DNA from: Thelephora terrestris
Lineage: Eukaryota; Basidiomycota; Agaricomycetes; Thelephorales; Thelephoraceae
DNA: 64,000 nucleotides
Reading direction: 5' to 3'
Assembly: GCA_015956445.1 (NCBI GenBank)
Contig: WIUZ02000001.1
Coordinates: 1,302,001-1,366,000, forward strand
Below the pieces are notes generated by a model. The model saw only the letters and a list, made by a program, of their open reading frames with translations. It was not told the DNA's origin and did not search any database. The translations under genes and the position numbers were made by a program. Shown here one piece after another: positions 34,941 through 46,177 of the stretch (the first letter of the stretch is position 1; the number at the start of each line of letters is the position of its first letter).

Positions 34941-35940
34941 AGTTCTCTCAATCAGGTTGTCAGTTGTCGAGTGCTGAGCTCAGACCTGTTTTACAACCTC
35001 CCAACTGGCCCTGTACAAATACAGGTCCCCACCTTCTAAACCATCCTGGTCCCCCAAACGTGGGCCATTGAGACCTCGAGGGCCGTTCTCCTGGCGTGGT
35101 GACCCAATTCCCCTGTAAATTTAGAGTCACTTTTCCCCACGGTTGTGATTTGCTACTTCTTCATGTCTACCGCTAGCTCCCGATCTGATGCATCGGGCCT
35201 TCCCTCCCCTCTCTTTGTGCTCATGGTCAAGCTTCAAGGCTTGACTCATACCCATGTATTCCCCTGCTCGCCTCTCTCTTGCTGCACCTCTCTCTCTGCC
35301 TCAATGTCTCCCCACCGTGGTTGTCGCCCTCAGCATCAGCAAAAAAAATTGAGGACACTGATGTCATGCCCTATGTCACCGCCTCTGATCTGTGTGTCAT
35401 CCGTCGTTTTACCCAATCCTCTCATCACAGGGGAGGACGACCAGCGCTATGTGTTGTGACATATGGGTGGAGATACAGTACAGTCCAAATTGGACCGGAT
35501 GTGTATTGAGTAAGTAATGGGGTCGACAAGGCGGGAGGTGAATGGTATGAATTGTAAAGTATGGAATGACATTACAATATGGATCGGTGCGAAACGAATA
35601 AAAGAATGACTATGTATAAGCCGTGAGATGTCAGTGGTAAAGGCCGTACTGGTAAACTGAACGATGGGAGGCTTTGAGGACGGGGTCGTGGGCCATGCCG
35701 CTGGTCGGCGCTACTACTCATCATAACAGTCTTGTCACTTTGTCAACTAGGGAGGTTTGTGTACATTGATGTGCTTCTGTAACTGGTCAAAAGATGTAAA
35801 CGTGCCACGGCAAGTGTTGCAAGTTGCTTCCGAACCCTCAAGCGGATTGACCAGCAGGGTCAAACAATCTTCTGATTCCCAATGGCGCTAGGTTGGCGGT
35901 ATTCCCTGGCTTCTAGCATATTCTTTAAAAATTTTCTGGG
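34941..35940. other. Unassigned stretch
   Basis: Contains a plus-strand frame ending 35509 (KKIEDTDVMPYVTASDLCVI) of unknown family and then about 430 bp with no frame worth naming. Confidence 0.35.
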
Positions 35941-36752
35941 TTAAAAATTGCGAAGGGTGAGTTGCTTGAGATTGATAAAATTTAAATTGGAACTCACAAC
36001 AGAACTTAAAGTTTTCGCCAAATGCTTTTTATAACCTTGGAACACAGTTATGACCCAAGATATTGAGTATATTATTCTCAGGGGTGGATCCTGCTCTGGG
36101 GTGGGGACCGGATCTTCAACCAGCTGAATCTGCATGTAGAGAAACCCTTTAGTATTTGCTATGAGCTTGTCATGATGTTACGTACCTGGTCCTGGGCCCC
36201 GGAAATATCGACCGATTCCAAGCCGGTGGTGACTGCAGCAACCGAGTTGGTGGAGCCCAGTGGTCGTAATTTGCTTCGGGCATACACTCCGCTACAGAGA
36301 TAGCATGAATGAGCATCAACAGGGATTAGGAGGATTAGAAACTCACTGATTTAAACCCCATTGCTTGGGGTTGCTTGGATCATCCAGTACGACTATGTAC
36401 CCGTTGCAAAAGCTTGTGGTTTCTTCCACCCACTTCAGGTCCAAAAGAGCTTGATTTTCAAGGGAAAGCGGTTTGTATTGGCCTTCTCCCATTTCATGAT
36501 GTATGGACCATTTGTCGGAACCATCCTGCTTCACGATCCAAATTCTCCCAGATAACGACTCAACATAGAAACAAGATGCCGCCGGACGGCTCTTTGCGAC
36601 CTTGGCCATGGCAGCAAAAAAATGATCTAACCTTACGTTAGCCCAATCTTTACCATCCACCCTAAGGCCCCAAACCAGTTGGCCAGACCTGATAGGGCGG
36701 ACTTCGGAAGCATCTGGAACCACTACTCCAATATCAACGTTGATACTGGGGT
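35941..36752 (-). CDS. Unrecognised multi-exon protein, 5' end uncertain
   Basis: Minus strand. The main exon (36343-36723, possibly open to about 36752 as NVDIGVVVP) gives IRSGQLVWGLRVDGKDWANV, SGRIWIVKQDGSDKWSIHHE and SFCNGYIVVLDDPSNPKQWG. An intron ends near 36292, then comes GVYARSKLRPLGSTNSVAAV, then an intron of about 52 nt, then IQLVEDPVPTPEQDPPLRI, ending at 35941. No stop interrupts it, which is unusual here. No domain is recognised. It could be the 3' part of a larger gene cut at its 5' side by the pogo remnant. Confidence 0.4.
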
Positions 36753-36799
36753 ATGTCAGCTTTACTCAAATCAAACACTTAGTCAGGAATTCTACTCAC

Positions 36800-37827
36800 A
36801 TCTTTCGGTGCTTTTTTATCGCCAGTAAGTTTTTGATGCACTCTTCCCAAGTGTTGGTGCTGGCAGACCTCTGAATGGCAACACTTCTCCACTCATAGAA
36901 ATGCCCACCATGAGTGTAAATGACAGCTTTTCATCCTTTCCAATCACATCAACTTGTTTACTCCCAATTGGAGCATAGGTTTCTTGACCACCAGCTGAGT
37001 ACTGGGCCCCAGTTTGATCAGAGTTCACTATGAGGAACTTTGGGATATGGAACTGGGATATGGTTGAAGTGAGGCAAAGAGCAGCATCAGTGAGGATCCC
37101 TGTGATATTTTCTGGAGTTTTTTTTCCCCAGACAAGTTGATTGACGTTGTGACCACCCCATTTCCTCCTTTAAGAATTTCTTCACAAATTACTCCCAGCA
37201 TTGAAAGTGATCCCAGATGTAATTTCCATGCACCATCTGGCTGACAGTAACATTGAAAATATTGGGCGCCTTGGCAGCAATGATAGCAAGAATGATGGCA
37301 CAGATTGAGTAAAGATCCAGGCGAACAGGTGTATCACAAAGTGAGGTCAAGGAGGTCTTGATCTGTGTCTGTACCCCAGGGTGGATATGCTATAGTGCAA
37401 TTCATATCCAGTTAGCATGCTTTTAAATAGTCAAACATACTCACAAATACATTGAATTTTGTTTGATGTCACCTGGATGGAATCCCTTCTTGACTTCTGC
37501 AATAATCTCTGCTGTCCACTCAATCCTATTTTTGATTGATTTATCTCTCCACTCACTGACCTGCTGGTGATTGAGGTGTTCAAACCTCTTATCAACCTGC
37601 CACAGGTGTGACACAAGTTGAGTGAGGTTGGTTTTTCCTATCTGTCGACGTGCAGCTGTTTCAATCATTGACCAGAAGATTTCTGGCTTTGAATTGATTG
37701 TCTTGTGGGGGGCTTCATCCCGCTTTGTGGGCTTGTAAGTTTTGCTAGCCTTTGTGCTCTCCCGCCGCTTTATCTTTGTTAAGATGGCCTTCTTGGGGCA
37801 AGAGGCAGATGCAACCTCAGACCATAA
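36800..37827 (-). pseudogene. Pogo/Fot1-like DDE_1 transposase remnant
   Basis: Minus strand. The 5' part is basic and helical (RRQIGKTNLTQLVSHLWQVD, EWTAEIIAEVKKGFHPGDIK). It continues through an intron to PVRLDLYSICAIILAIIAAK, then LKEEMGWSQRQSTCLGKKTP. The first catalytic block reads KFLIVNSDQTGAQYSAG followed by GSKQVDVIGKDEKLSFTLMV and SGEVLPFRGLPA; this N-x-D-Q-T block with KQV...DEK...T is typical of DDE_1 pogo-type transposases in fungi. The C-terminal two catalytic acids are missing because the frame ends at about 36800. At least two stops or shifts are present. Pogo enzymes use TA target sites, so this is not the source of the 3-bp duplications. Confidence 0.6.
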
Positions 37828-37959
37828 TGTTGGAGTTAGCTGTGACAGCCAGTCATGTGATCTGACCATGTGATTGTGAGAATTTTTGTAATGGTATATA
37901 TAGTAGTGTTTATCCCATCAATACAACTTGGCTTTTCTCTTCCATCATGTCCTGCAACA
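37828..37959 (+). repeat. Short TGTTG...CAACA repeat, copy 3 (inverted relative to copies 1 and 2)
   Basis: It starts TGTTGGAGTTAGCTGTGACA and ends CATGTCCTGCAACA. It abuts the 5' side of the pogo remnant and contains TATATATAGTAGTG. Confidence 0.55.
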
Positions 37960-38056
37960 AGTGAAGCAGTAGAGGGCACCAGGTCAAGACGCCATCCCAC
38001 TGCAGCAAAATTTCAGAGTAAGATGCAAAGATAGCAGCAAAGGATCTGTTGGGTTG

Positions 38057-38580
38057 CACTGGGGACAAGGGGTCAAATACCCAGTGGGTACATGCTGAAC
38101 ACATTTTGATCACAGTCAACAAGTGATCACAATGTGCCCAGTGGGCACATTTTGATTGCAATCACAATGTACCCAGCTCATTACATAATAGTTTCTTTCA
38201 CAATGTTGTCCACAATGTGTCCAGCATGTGGCTGAGCCACTTATTCAAACTTCTTTCACAAAGTATCCAGTGATGTGTATAGAATGTGTACAGCCATACA
38301 CATGGTGATTTCTTTGAAAGCTCATGGTGAAATCAAACAATATTGTGATTACATTGTGATTACTTCAAAAAGAACCCCCTGGGGACATTATGGACACATC
38401 ACTGGGTAATCTTTGAAAGAATTTTGAATGAGTGGCTCAGCCACATGCTGGACACATTGTGGACAACATTGTGAAAGAAACTATTATGTGATGAGCTGGG
38501 TACATTGTGATCACTTGTTGACTGTGATCAAAATGTGTTCAGCATGTACCCACCAGGTATTTGACCCCTTGCCCCCAGTA
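38057..38580. mobile_element. Family A foldback element A6 (short form), TSD TTG
   Basis: 524 bp. It starts CACTGGGGACAAGGGG and ends CCCCTTGCCCCCAGTA, with the last base changed from G to A. It is flanked by TTG at 38054-38056 and 38581-38583. It is the shortest complete family A copy, with most middle subrepeats deleted from both arms. Confidence 0.85.
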
Positions 38581-38651
38581 TTGGCTGGAAGGGAGGGAGC
38601 GGCAGCAGGTTGGGCAACCAGGGCTTCGCTGCGCTCGGCTGCCACTTTGCA

Positions 38652-40161
38652 TCAGGTGTTGTAAACCTGCTGGGAAGTCGGCAACCAACTGTTTGCCACA
38701 ACGAAGCCCCTGTCCAATCTTTTGTAGGAATCGAGTCCGGAAAATAAAACCCAGATTGGAACACCAAAGTTCAACGCATTTGAAAGCCATCTGACCGAGG
38801 TTGTACGGGGATGGACCACCATGCCAACAAAATTTATTTCTTTCCATTGCCTATAAATCGCATCCCAGACGCTGTCTGCCCGAACTGGTCCACATTGGGC
38901 CAAAAGGGCCTTCCACCAACACTGATTGACCAAGTTCGCACCCCATTTGTACCACATAGAGACCAAGTACACAAGGTACGCAAGCCTGTGGACAAATCCC
39001 TTTCTGCTCTTCTCCAAGGATATACTTGCTCCGCGCTGGGTTTTATGGCCTTGAGTGAACCCAAAGCGAACAGGCGATTCAGGTTCTACATGGCTGAGCT
39101 CCACCAGCATTCCCCCGCTGACTACTTCAATGGAAGCGGTTACACTGGGGGCAGACCCCTACTTACCCAGCAGGCAAATTGAGGGTTTTTTGAGAGTTTT
39201 TCAACAATTTACTCAGATTTTAGTGGGTTAATTGTGAACAAATTCAAAACTTACCCACCACTTTGCCCACACTTCGATCAGTGGGTAAGTTTTGAAATTG
39301 TCCTGAACAAGCTCATCAGTCTGCCCATGAGGTACTTCTTTGACAAACCCCAAGGGTTCTTTCATAAATTGCACCAAATGTGCCCAGCACATGCTCTGAG
39401 CCACTCATCAAGAGTTCTTTCAACCCTTGCTCACAACATACTCAGTAACATACCCACCAGGTTTTCTTTGATGTAATCACAACAAACTCTTGATATGCTC
39501 AATTCCTTGACAAACTCTCAATAATCCCACTGTGTACATGATTGAACATGTTGTGGGCAAATTTATGGGTAATTTGTGAAAGAACTCTTAGAGTTTTGTT
39601 AAAGAAGTACCTCATGGGCAAACTGATGAGCTTGTTCAGAACAAATGCAAAACTTACCCACTGATCAAAGTGTGGGAAAAGTGGTGGGTAAGTTTTGAAT
39701 TTGTCCACAATTAACCCACTGGGTAAAATCTGAGTAAATTGTTGAAAAACTCTCAAAAAACCCTCAATTTACCTGTCAGGTAAGTAGGGGTCTGCCCCCA
39801 GTGTTAGCTTGTTGTCCAGAGATGCCCAGAGTATACGAGTGTCCTTGTCCAAGAACCACTGTCCGTCTTTTTGAACGTAGTCCCGGGTTCAGTGCTTGAG
39901 GGGCTCCAGAAGGTGACTTTGGAACAGATGTTCCTTTGGGAGGTATGCATGGTAGTCCATGCCCTCCATGATCCAACTAAATCTAGCCGGCAAGTCGGGG
40001 CTTAGTCCAGGGGTGTCGGCAACGGAGGCAGGCAGATAGCTTTTGAAGGATGTCACAACATCTTTCATGTTTGGGCAAAAAACCCGGAGGGATGAGTTTT
40101 CTCCTGAGGGGAAGAGGGTCAATTGATTAGGCATGACAAGAATCTGCCATTCAAACATCAT
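38652..40161 (-). pseudogene. Agaricomycete repeat-associated gene family of unknown function, split by element D1
   Basis: Minus strand. It reads MMFEWQILVMPNQLTLFPSG, LPASVADTPGLSPDLPARFS and AYLPKEHLFQSHLLEPLKH, then a TGA, then TRDYVQKDGQWFLDKDTRIL and WASLDNKL up to the element D1. On the other side it continues TASIEVVSGGMLVELSHVEP, RKGFVHRLAYLVYLVSMWYK, NFVGMVVHPRTTSVRWLSNA and GVPIWVLFSGLDSYKRLDRG, with a stop at 38652. Removing D1 and one TTA copy restores N-K-L-T-A-S. I recall this motif order from many uncharacterised mushroom proteins, but I know no function. The TGA after LKH is one nonsense; CAC TGA ACC would be open with CGA. Confidence 0.5.
39143..39803. mobile_element. Family D foldback element D1 in a coding exon, TSD TTA
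   Basis: A 661-bp palindrome. It starts CACTGGGGGCAGACCCCTACT and ends AGTAGGGGTCTGCCCCCAGTG, flanked by TTA at 39140-39142 and 39804-39806. It shares the outer 11 bases with families A and B; the rest differs (CTTACCCAGCAGG, TGGGTAAGTTTTGAA). Confidence 0.9.
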
Positions 40162-40689
40162 CAGCCACGTACAACCCCCACCGGTGCAAGGATCAAAGAC
40201 AAACCTTTATTTGGGGTTTGAAATTCTGTAGAGCTGGTTTCGGTCGAAGTTTCTCGCGTCCTACAAATCAGAGGCACGGGGAGGGCAGAAAGGAAATGTT
40301 GGGCCAAGCAGGAAGCAGTGAGCTTAAATTGGGAGGAGGGCACGGTCGTCATGTGAATCATAGGCAAATTACTTCAGAGTCCGAGTCTGTAACTATTACT
40401 TAATACATAACAATACAAGGGGAGGTTGGTTCTGTGAATACAGAAAATGCCATTCTGGAAGACTACATAAAACGAGCTCGTGAGGAGTTCAGGGAGGACT
40501 GGTAGGCTGCCTAAGCGACGATTGAGAAACAACTGAAAAATACCATTCAATGGACGCGAATGGACAATACTTGCTGACAATAAAGCCACGTCGTTGGCCA
40601 GGTAGCCTTAAAGTGGAAAAACCACCCAAGAGAATCTAGAGCAGTTGGCAAGGATGAGAGAAACCCTCTGACAAGATATCACATTGTTG

Positions 40690-40830
40690 ACAAGCTGAAA
40701 GCCCCCAGAACCCACAGCAGCCAGAGCCACGTAAACCAACAGGCAGTGAACACGGACAGAAGCAAACCTCCGACACAACAGCGTGTCATTGATGAGGTGC
40801 AAAGTTCCGGCACAGTTCACACCTGATAGT
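40690..40830 (-). repeat. Repeated unknown fragment F, copy 2
   Basis: It contains CCCCCAGAACCCACAGCAGCC and a minus-strand frame VHCLLVYVALAAVGSGGFQL. It matches about 42640-42703 closely and 29480-29770 more weakly. Confidence 0.4.
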
Positions 40831-40861
40831 TCAGGTGAGAACAAGCACAATGGGGAGCAGA

Positions 40862-42619
40862 TGACACACAAAGTGTTCAAGAAAAGGGGGCACAGACAAC
40901 CAGGGGGCTCTTTCTGCTCGGATTTGAGTTTTGCACACACAAAGGGGATAGACCACCCACCGAGTGACCTATTGCATGCCAACAAGTTACTAGTTTTATC
41001 CGGCCACAAAGTTTGCCTTCAACCTGCTGGTAAGTGGCCTTGGAGTTCCTCCACTGTCCATCGGCATCTTCTTCTGCAGTAGGCTTCATGGTTTCACAAA
41101 GTTTAGCACAATCATTGTTGAACTTGTTCTGTTTCAAAGTCAGTGTGTGAAAATTAGCAAGGCAGAAGGGTGTCGACCAGTGATCTAGTTCGCTGTCAGC
41201 AAGGTATATGGAGGACTATGGGAATGCCATTCTTGTCCACAGCAAGACGGGCTTTGTCATCAAGCCACATAGTCTCCAGCTCCAGTACCAAATTACAGGG
41301 TGGAGGTCCCTTTCCACCGGCAGCTTCGACAGTCTGACAGAGGTCAAAACCGCCAAAAACAACTTGAGACCAGGATTCAGGTTGGTGTTCAATGCAAAAC
41401 TGAAAGCGACATAGAGCCCCTACCCAGCGCCTTTCTGGCTTTTAGGACAGATCCAACATCATGTCTGAGAAGCCCACGGAGGCATTCAGTATCACTTGCC
41501 TTGGTCAAAGCGTGGCTGGAGGAAAAACCTAGTTGAGAGCTTCAAGTGGGGAAGACAAACCGGCTTACCTTTTTTTTTTGAGGTAGATGCATTCCTCTCT
41601 TTGTTTGATTTGTGCTCCATTGGAGGAGATGAGATTCTGGGAGCCTGCCCGGAAGGCTCATCCTCCTCTAAATCAGTCAACACTGGGTCGTCGAAATATG
41701 CCTTGTTTATCTCTTCTCCTGACTCCAACTGTCGTACTCGTGGCCTTGGGAGTCCATGGGGCTGAAATTCCACTGGATTAGAAAGGGAGGGCTGACGATC
41801 CAACCAGGGGCAAGACAGGACCAACCGGAGAAGGGGGGGGTACTGCTGGGGCAAAGATTTGACGGAGACCAAGGCCAAGGTATATCCCGATGATCAAGCA
41901 GCGGGCGTCTCCCAAGGGGCATTGAAGGGAGGAGAGACAGAGGGAGTCAAAGAGAAGAGGAAGACACCAACGATTGACTTTGCGGAATGGCGATTGAATT
42001 AGGACCCAGCTATCAGAGATGTTGTGGAAGGCTAAAACACTTGAGACAGATTCAGCTGCATGGCAAGAAGACAGCCGACTTGGAGGTTTTTGCAAAGTTT
42101 CTATTGGGAGGTAGAACATCCCCCACAGAGGACGTGGCCAACGTCTACAGGACTGTTTGCTGAACAATAACAATGCAAGCAGCTTGTGCCAGTGAGAAAG
42201 GGAGGGACCAAAAGCTCTAGGCACTTTGTAATAGCGCCCTTTGCAGCCAAAACTAAGGCCGAGTCGGCGAGTTGGACTAAAAAAGGAAGTGGAAGGGAAG
42301 TCGCGCTTGGGTTCAAACTTAGGCCGGTAAAAAAGGGACATAATTTATGGCATAAGCCTATCTAGGATCTGGTAGAAAAGAGCCACCGAACAGGTAAAAA
42401 GAGAGAACACAGAGTATGGCAAGAAACACCCTGTTTGGGATCCGGCAAACACAGAGTCACCGAACAGGTTGAGAGGGAAACAAAGAGTGCAGCAAGAAAC
42501 AACCAGTCCGGGATCTGGCAACACAGAGTCACCGAACAGGTTGGGAGAGGAAACAAGGTATGGTGGGATTGGGGGGGGGGGTTAATACTGTAAATACAAA
42601 AATACCACAAAGACCAAAG
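40862..42619. other. Region with unrecognised minus-strand frames
   Basis: Minus-strand pieces include LCGRIKLVTCWHAIGHSVGG near 41000, ETMWLDDKARLAVDKNGIPI near 41250, and a 128-residue frame (41492-41878) with YFDDPVLTDLEEDEPSGQAP. These may be exons of one decayed gene. At 42370-42540 a 60-bp unit with CACCGAACAGGT recurs three times (imperfect tandem repeat). No function can be assigned. Confidence 0.3.
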
Positions 42620-42639
42620 ATACCAAATCTTCAACAAGT

Positions 42640-42703
42640 AATGGTCCCCAGAACCCACAGCAGCCAGAGCCGTGTAAACCGACAGGTGGTGAATACAGAC
42701 AGA
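42640..42703 (-). repeat. Repeated unknown fragment F, copy 3, cut by element E1
   Basis: GTCCCCAGAACCCACAGCAGCC and the following bases match copy 2 until GACAGA, where the family E element begins at 42704. Confidence 0.45.
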
Positions 42704-42990
42704 CACTGGGGCAAGGGGGTACTTACCCAGTGGGTACATTGTGAGTTCATTGTGGGTTTTGAAACCATTTGCCCAGTCGTTACCCACCAGGTACTTTTTG
42801 GGTACTTTTTGAAAGATACCCATCAATTCACCCGCATTTTACCCACTGGGTACATGGTGGGTACTTTGTAAAATTACCCACTTCAGGAACCCAGTGGGTA
42901 TGTTTTGAGTGAAGCCCCTGGGTTCTTTCACAATTTACTTTCCAAAGTGCCCATCACAAACCTGAGCCACTCATTGAGAGTTTTTTTATA
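42704..42990. mobile_element. Family E foldback element, left half only
   Basis: It starts CACTGGGGCAAGGGGGTACTT and has inner CTTACCCAGTGGGTACATT repeats and the AGCCACTCATTGAGAGTTTT motif that marks the middle of other families. No matching right end was found before or after 43000, so the element is truncated. Confidence 0.6.
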
Positions 42991-43273
42991 AAGTCAGTCA
43001 ATATTGTATGTCCCCTTGGGGGTGATTGTGAAAAGTTGTCAAACCAGGTCAAAGTCTGCACAAAAACCCGTGATATGTGATTATTTATCCAAGTTTGCAG
43101 CATCGTGGATAGTCCTTGACCTGCGTTCGTGAGTTGTGAATGAGTCATAACCTGTGTGATCATGGACTTTGAACTATTAATGATCCTTCGAAACCGCACA
43201 CTTTCGATTAAGTTTTCTTTCATTGATCATAAAGTAGATGTAAAGAACAAAGGTAGTTGTAGAACAACGTCAA
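42991..43273. other. 3' flank of the DUF6532-like gene
   Basis: About 280 bp, AT-rich, no gene. It probably holds the 3' untranslated region of the minus-strand gene that ends at 43274. Confidence 0.4.
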
Positions 43274-46093
43274 TTAGTCCGAGAAATTGTTGGGGAGATT
43301 CTGATAATTGGTCTTTGTTTTCTTGAGTGGACGAGCGGTGTCATGACCGTATTTCGGACACTCCCCCAACAAGTTTGTGCTGGAATTTCTTCAGGTTCGT
43401 AAAATCGGGAGGGGAGGAAAAACGTACATGCATTTCGAGAAGAATTTGCGGAGAATGGCATGATAGGATGTTGGTTTCTCTGCCTCAATCTGTTTCAATT
43501 CATCGATGTGAATGCCATACACCTTTTCGACAGTAGGGCTGCAATAATTCCATGCAACCAATTCGGAGCCGTAGACCCAAGCATCAAGAGCCATGTATAG
43601 CTTGAGATGTATGTTAGAAAACATACCTAAACACGGGACAACGAAAGCTCACGAAGGTCCCAGCGAGAGCGACCAAGACCGCAGGCATCTCATTCTCACT
43701 GGATTCATCTTGAAATTCTTCAGGAAAGACCTTGTAGAGTCCAGTTCAGCCTTCAAAGGGACCCTCGCACAAGATCAGTTGGAGCGTGGGGTTCATAAAT
43801 GGGGTGTTCTTCATTGCATTTCCATCCTGGAGAACAAACCAAGTTAATTGTAGTCACTGCCTATCTAGTCGACGAGAGCTTACCACCGATATTTTGAACC
43901 AATACTCGTTGTCCTCCAAAAGCTGCATTCATTGATCGTGGGTTAAATTTCCGAAACCCGCCTTCACCTGAGTGACCGTAGTGGACTTGAGTGATGCACG
44001 TAAGACACTAAGTTTGTGAGTTAACTAGGGAAAAGTGAGCTTCGGTCCAAACGGTGAGCCAATCAATGCCTTACACTTGATGCCCATTCGGAGTTATATG
44101 CTCTCTGTGCACGAGTACGGACCTCCTCCTTACTGTGGCCATTGAAGTTGTGGACTGAACCCACCGCTGTCTTGTAGGCTTGGTACGGCAAAGCTTTGTA
44201 GTAGCTGGGGTCCGGAAACAAGTTGACGAAGAAGAAGGAATATTTGAGCTCTCGACTTGCACATTTCCAGATATGTTGAAAAAGCGGATCTGTCGTAGTG
44301 AGTCTTGGTTTTCTCCCACTTGTGGTGGTCTTCTCTTCTGGCTTCCTTGTGGCCTTGGCATCACCATTGTCATCATCAATAAGAACTGGTTTCTTGAGGC
44401 ATGGTTAGCTGGAAGGAATGGAACAAGGCCGAAGGGTTTGGATACCTCGATCGTGGCAGCCTGTAGTGCTTTTTTCACTTTTTTCATCAGCGGCTTCACT
44501 TTTAACACTTTTTTGACCTTGGGAGCCTCGCTAGAGAAGTATTGATAATCAGTATAATGTCGTTGAGAGCATTGTAGTTTACCTGTCTGATTATTCGCTG
44601 TGATTACTCGGCATGGATTTTGAGCGCCGTTGAAGCACTTGCGTGGTTTCCTGAGCCTTGAGGCGGGTGTTAGCTTCTGACTCGGAACTTGATGTGGGGG
44701 TGTTGGGCTTAGAATTTGCCCGTTTTCGCTTTGCAGGGTTTGGAGTTGCTAGGCAGATGAAATGTAAGTGCAGTGAGCATCAAACTCAACGACCAAATGT
44801 GCGGGTAACGCCGACTTGCCATACCTTCGTGACCCGCAGATTCTTCGATATTCTCGTTGGGCTTGGGGCTACTGGAAGAACTGTCCAATCCCACAGTTAC
44901 AGGACCAAACCCTGCAAACGCGGTTGATTGAGTGACACTCAACCAATCCTGTTGTTCTTGTACCTTTGCCATCAGATTCTTTGGTCACTTCGGCTTGTCT
45001 CTCTACTCGTTCATCAATGTCAGCTGATGCCCTTGTGAGAGCCTGATTAGGCCATACTGGGGACAAGCCCCCACTTACTGACCAGGTACTTTTTAAACAC
45101 ATTGTAGTTCCATGTCCAATGTACTAACACTTTTCTGGGAATGGACAGGTTGAGTTCTTTCAGAATGTACTGAACAATGTAACTACTACTTCCCAGCTCA
45201 GTACATTGTGGAAACATTCAAAAAGTACTGAATCATGTGACCACAATGTCCCTGATCAGTAATCATTCAGTACTTTTTGATTGTTCCAAAGAAAGTGATC
45301 AAAAAGTACCTGTGCTGCACAGTGTGGATTCAATCAAAATTTACCGGGTCATGTGACCACAAAGTACCAAACTGGTGAATGCTGAGTACTTCTAGAATGT
45401 CCTGGGCCCATGTGTCAAAATTTTACCTGAGTGGCTCAAAGAAAATGTGATCACAAAGTACTGAGACTGGGTAAATCCTGGACACTTCTTGAAAGAAACC
45501 AAAATATACTTAATCATTTAAAAAGTACTGTGCAACGATTTGGTATATTTTGGTTTCTTTCAAAAAGTGTCCAGGATTTACCCAGTCTCAGTACTTTGTG
45601 ATCACATTTTCTTTGAGCCACTCAGGTAAAATTGGGACACATGGGCCCAGGACATTCTAGAAGTACTCAGCATTCACCAGTTTGGTACTTTGTGGTCACA
45701 TGACCCGGTAAATTTTGATTGAATCCACACTGTGCAGCACAGGTACTTTTTGATCACTTTCTTTGGAACAATCAAAAAGTACTGAATGATTACTGATCAG
45801 GGACATTGTGGTCACATGATTCAGTACTTTTTGAATGTTTCCACAATGTACTGAGCTGGGAAGTAGTAGTTACATTGTTCAGTACATTCTGAAAGAACTC
45901 AACCTGTCCATTCCCAGAAAAGTGTTAGTACATTGGACATGGAACTACAATGTGTTTAAAAAGTACCTGGTCAGTAAGTGGGGGCTTGTCCCCAGTGCCA
46001 CCCACTTTTTGCCTGCTTCGTCGTCTTTGCTGTTCTCCCAAGATCACCCTTCAACTTGCCTAACTTAGGAGGCACATCCTGCTTGCTCTCCAT
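43274..46093 (-). pseudogene. DUF6532-like nuclear protein gene, exon 1 split by element C1
   Basis: Minus strand. It starts MESKQDVPPKLGKLKGDLGR at 46093 and is interrupted at 45997 by C1; removing C1 and one CCA copy gives KSGWPNQALTRASADIDERV in frame. Short GT/AG introns follow (for example 44907-44956, 44764-44824, 44532-44582). Exons give PNPAKRKRANSKP (a basic, nuclear-signal-like run), then EAPKVKKVLKVKPLMKKVKK, then LFQHIWKCASRELKYSFFFV. The C-terminal domain reads NTPFMNPTLQLILCEGPF, FPEEFQDESSENEMPAVLVA, ALDAWVYGSELVAWNYC and YHAILRKFFSKC. The last exon ends NNFSD-TAA at 43274-43276. The C-terminal pattern fits DUF6532 (PF20149), a basidiomycete family of unknown function. Possible internal stops are TAA at 44591-44593 and TGA at 43746-43748, though the first lies close to an intron edge. 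Confidence 0.6.
45055..45997. mobile_element. Family C foldback element C1 in a coding exon, TSD CCA
   Basis: A 943-bp palindrome. It starts TACTGGGGACAAGCCCCCACT (first base T in place of C) and ends GTGGGGGCTTGTCCCCAGTG, flanked by CCA at 45052-45054 and 45998-46000. The inner repeats are AAAGTACTG, CACATGACC and GGTACTTTTTGATC. Its length is identical to C2. Confidence 0.9.
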
Positions 46094-46177
46094 CACCTGA
46101 ACTCATTTCTTGCAGGGTACTGTATCAACCCAATCTATCATTCGATATTGAGATGACATTGACGTGGCAAGAAAAAT

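Noticed and set aside
36800-37827. The pogo-like transposase as mover of the foldback elements
   Set aside because: Pogo enzymes duplicate TA. The foldback elements have assorted 3-bp duplications.
42370-42560. A short tandem array with CACCGAACAGG units as a functional repeat
   Set aside because: Only three imperfect units of about 60 bp are present, with no associated gene; it is more likely a local duplication.
43339-43360. TGTCATGACCGTATTTCGG resembling the start of the Ty3 LTR
   Set aside because: The match stops after about 20 bases, and the bases form the last exon of the DUF6532-like gene in an open frame that ends in TAA at 43274-43276.
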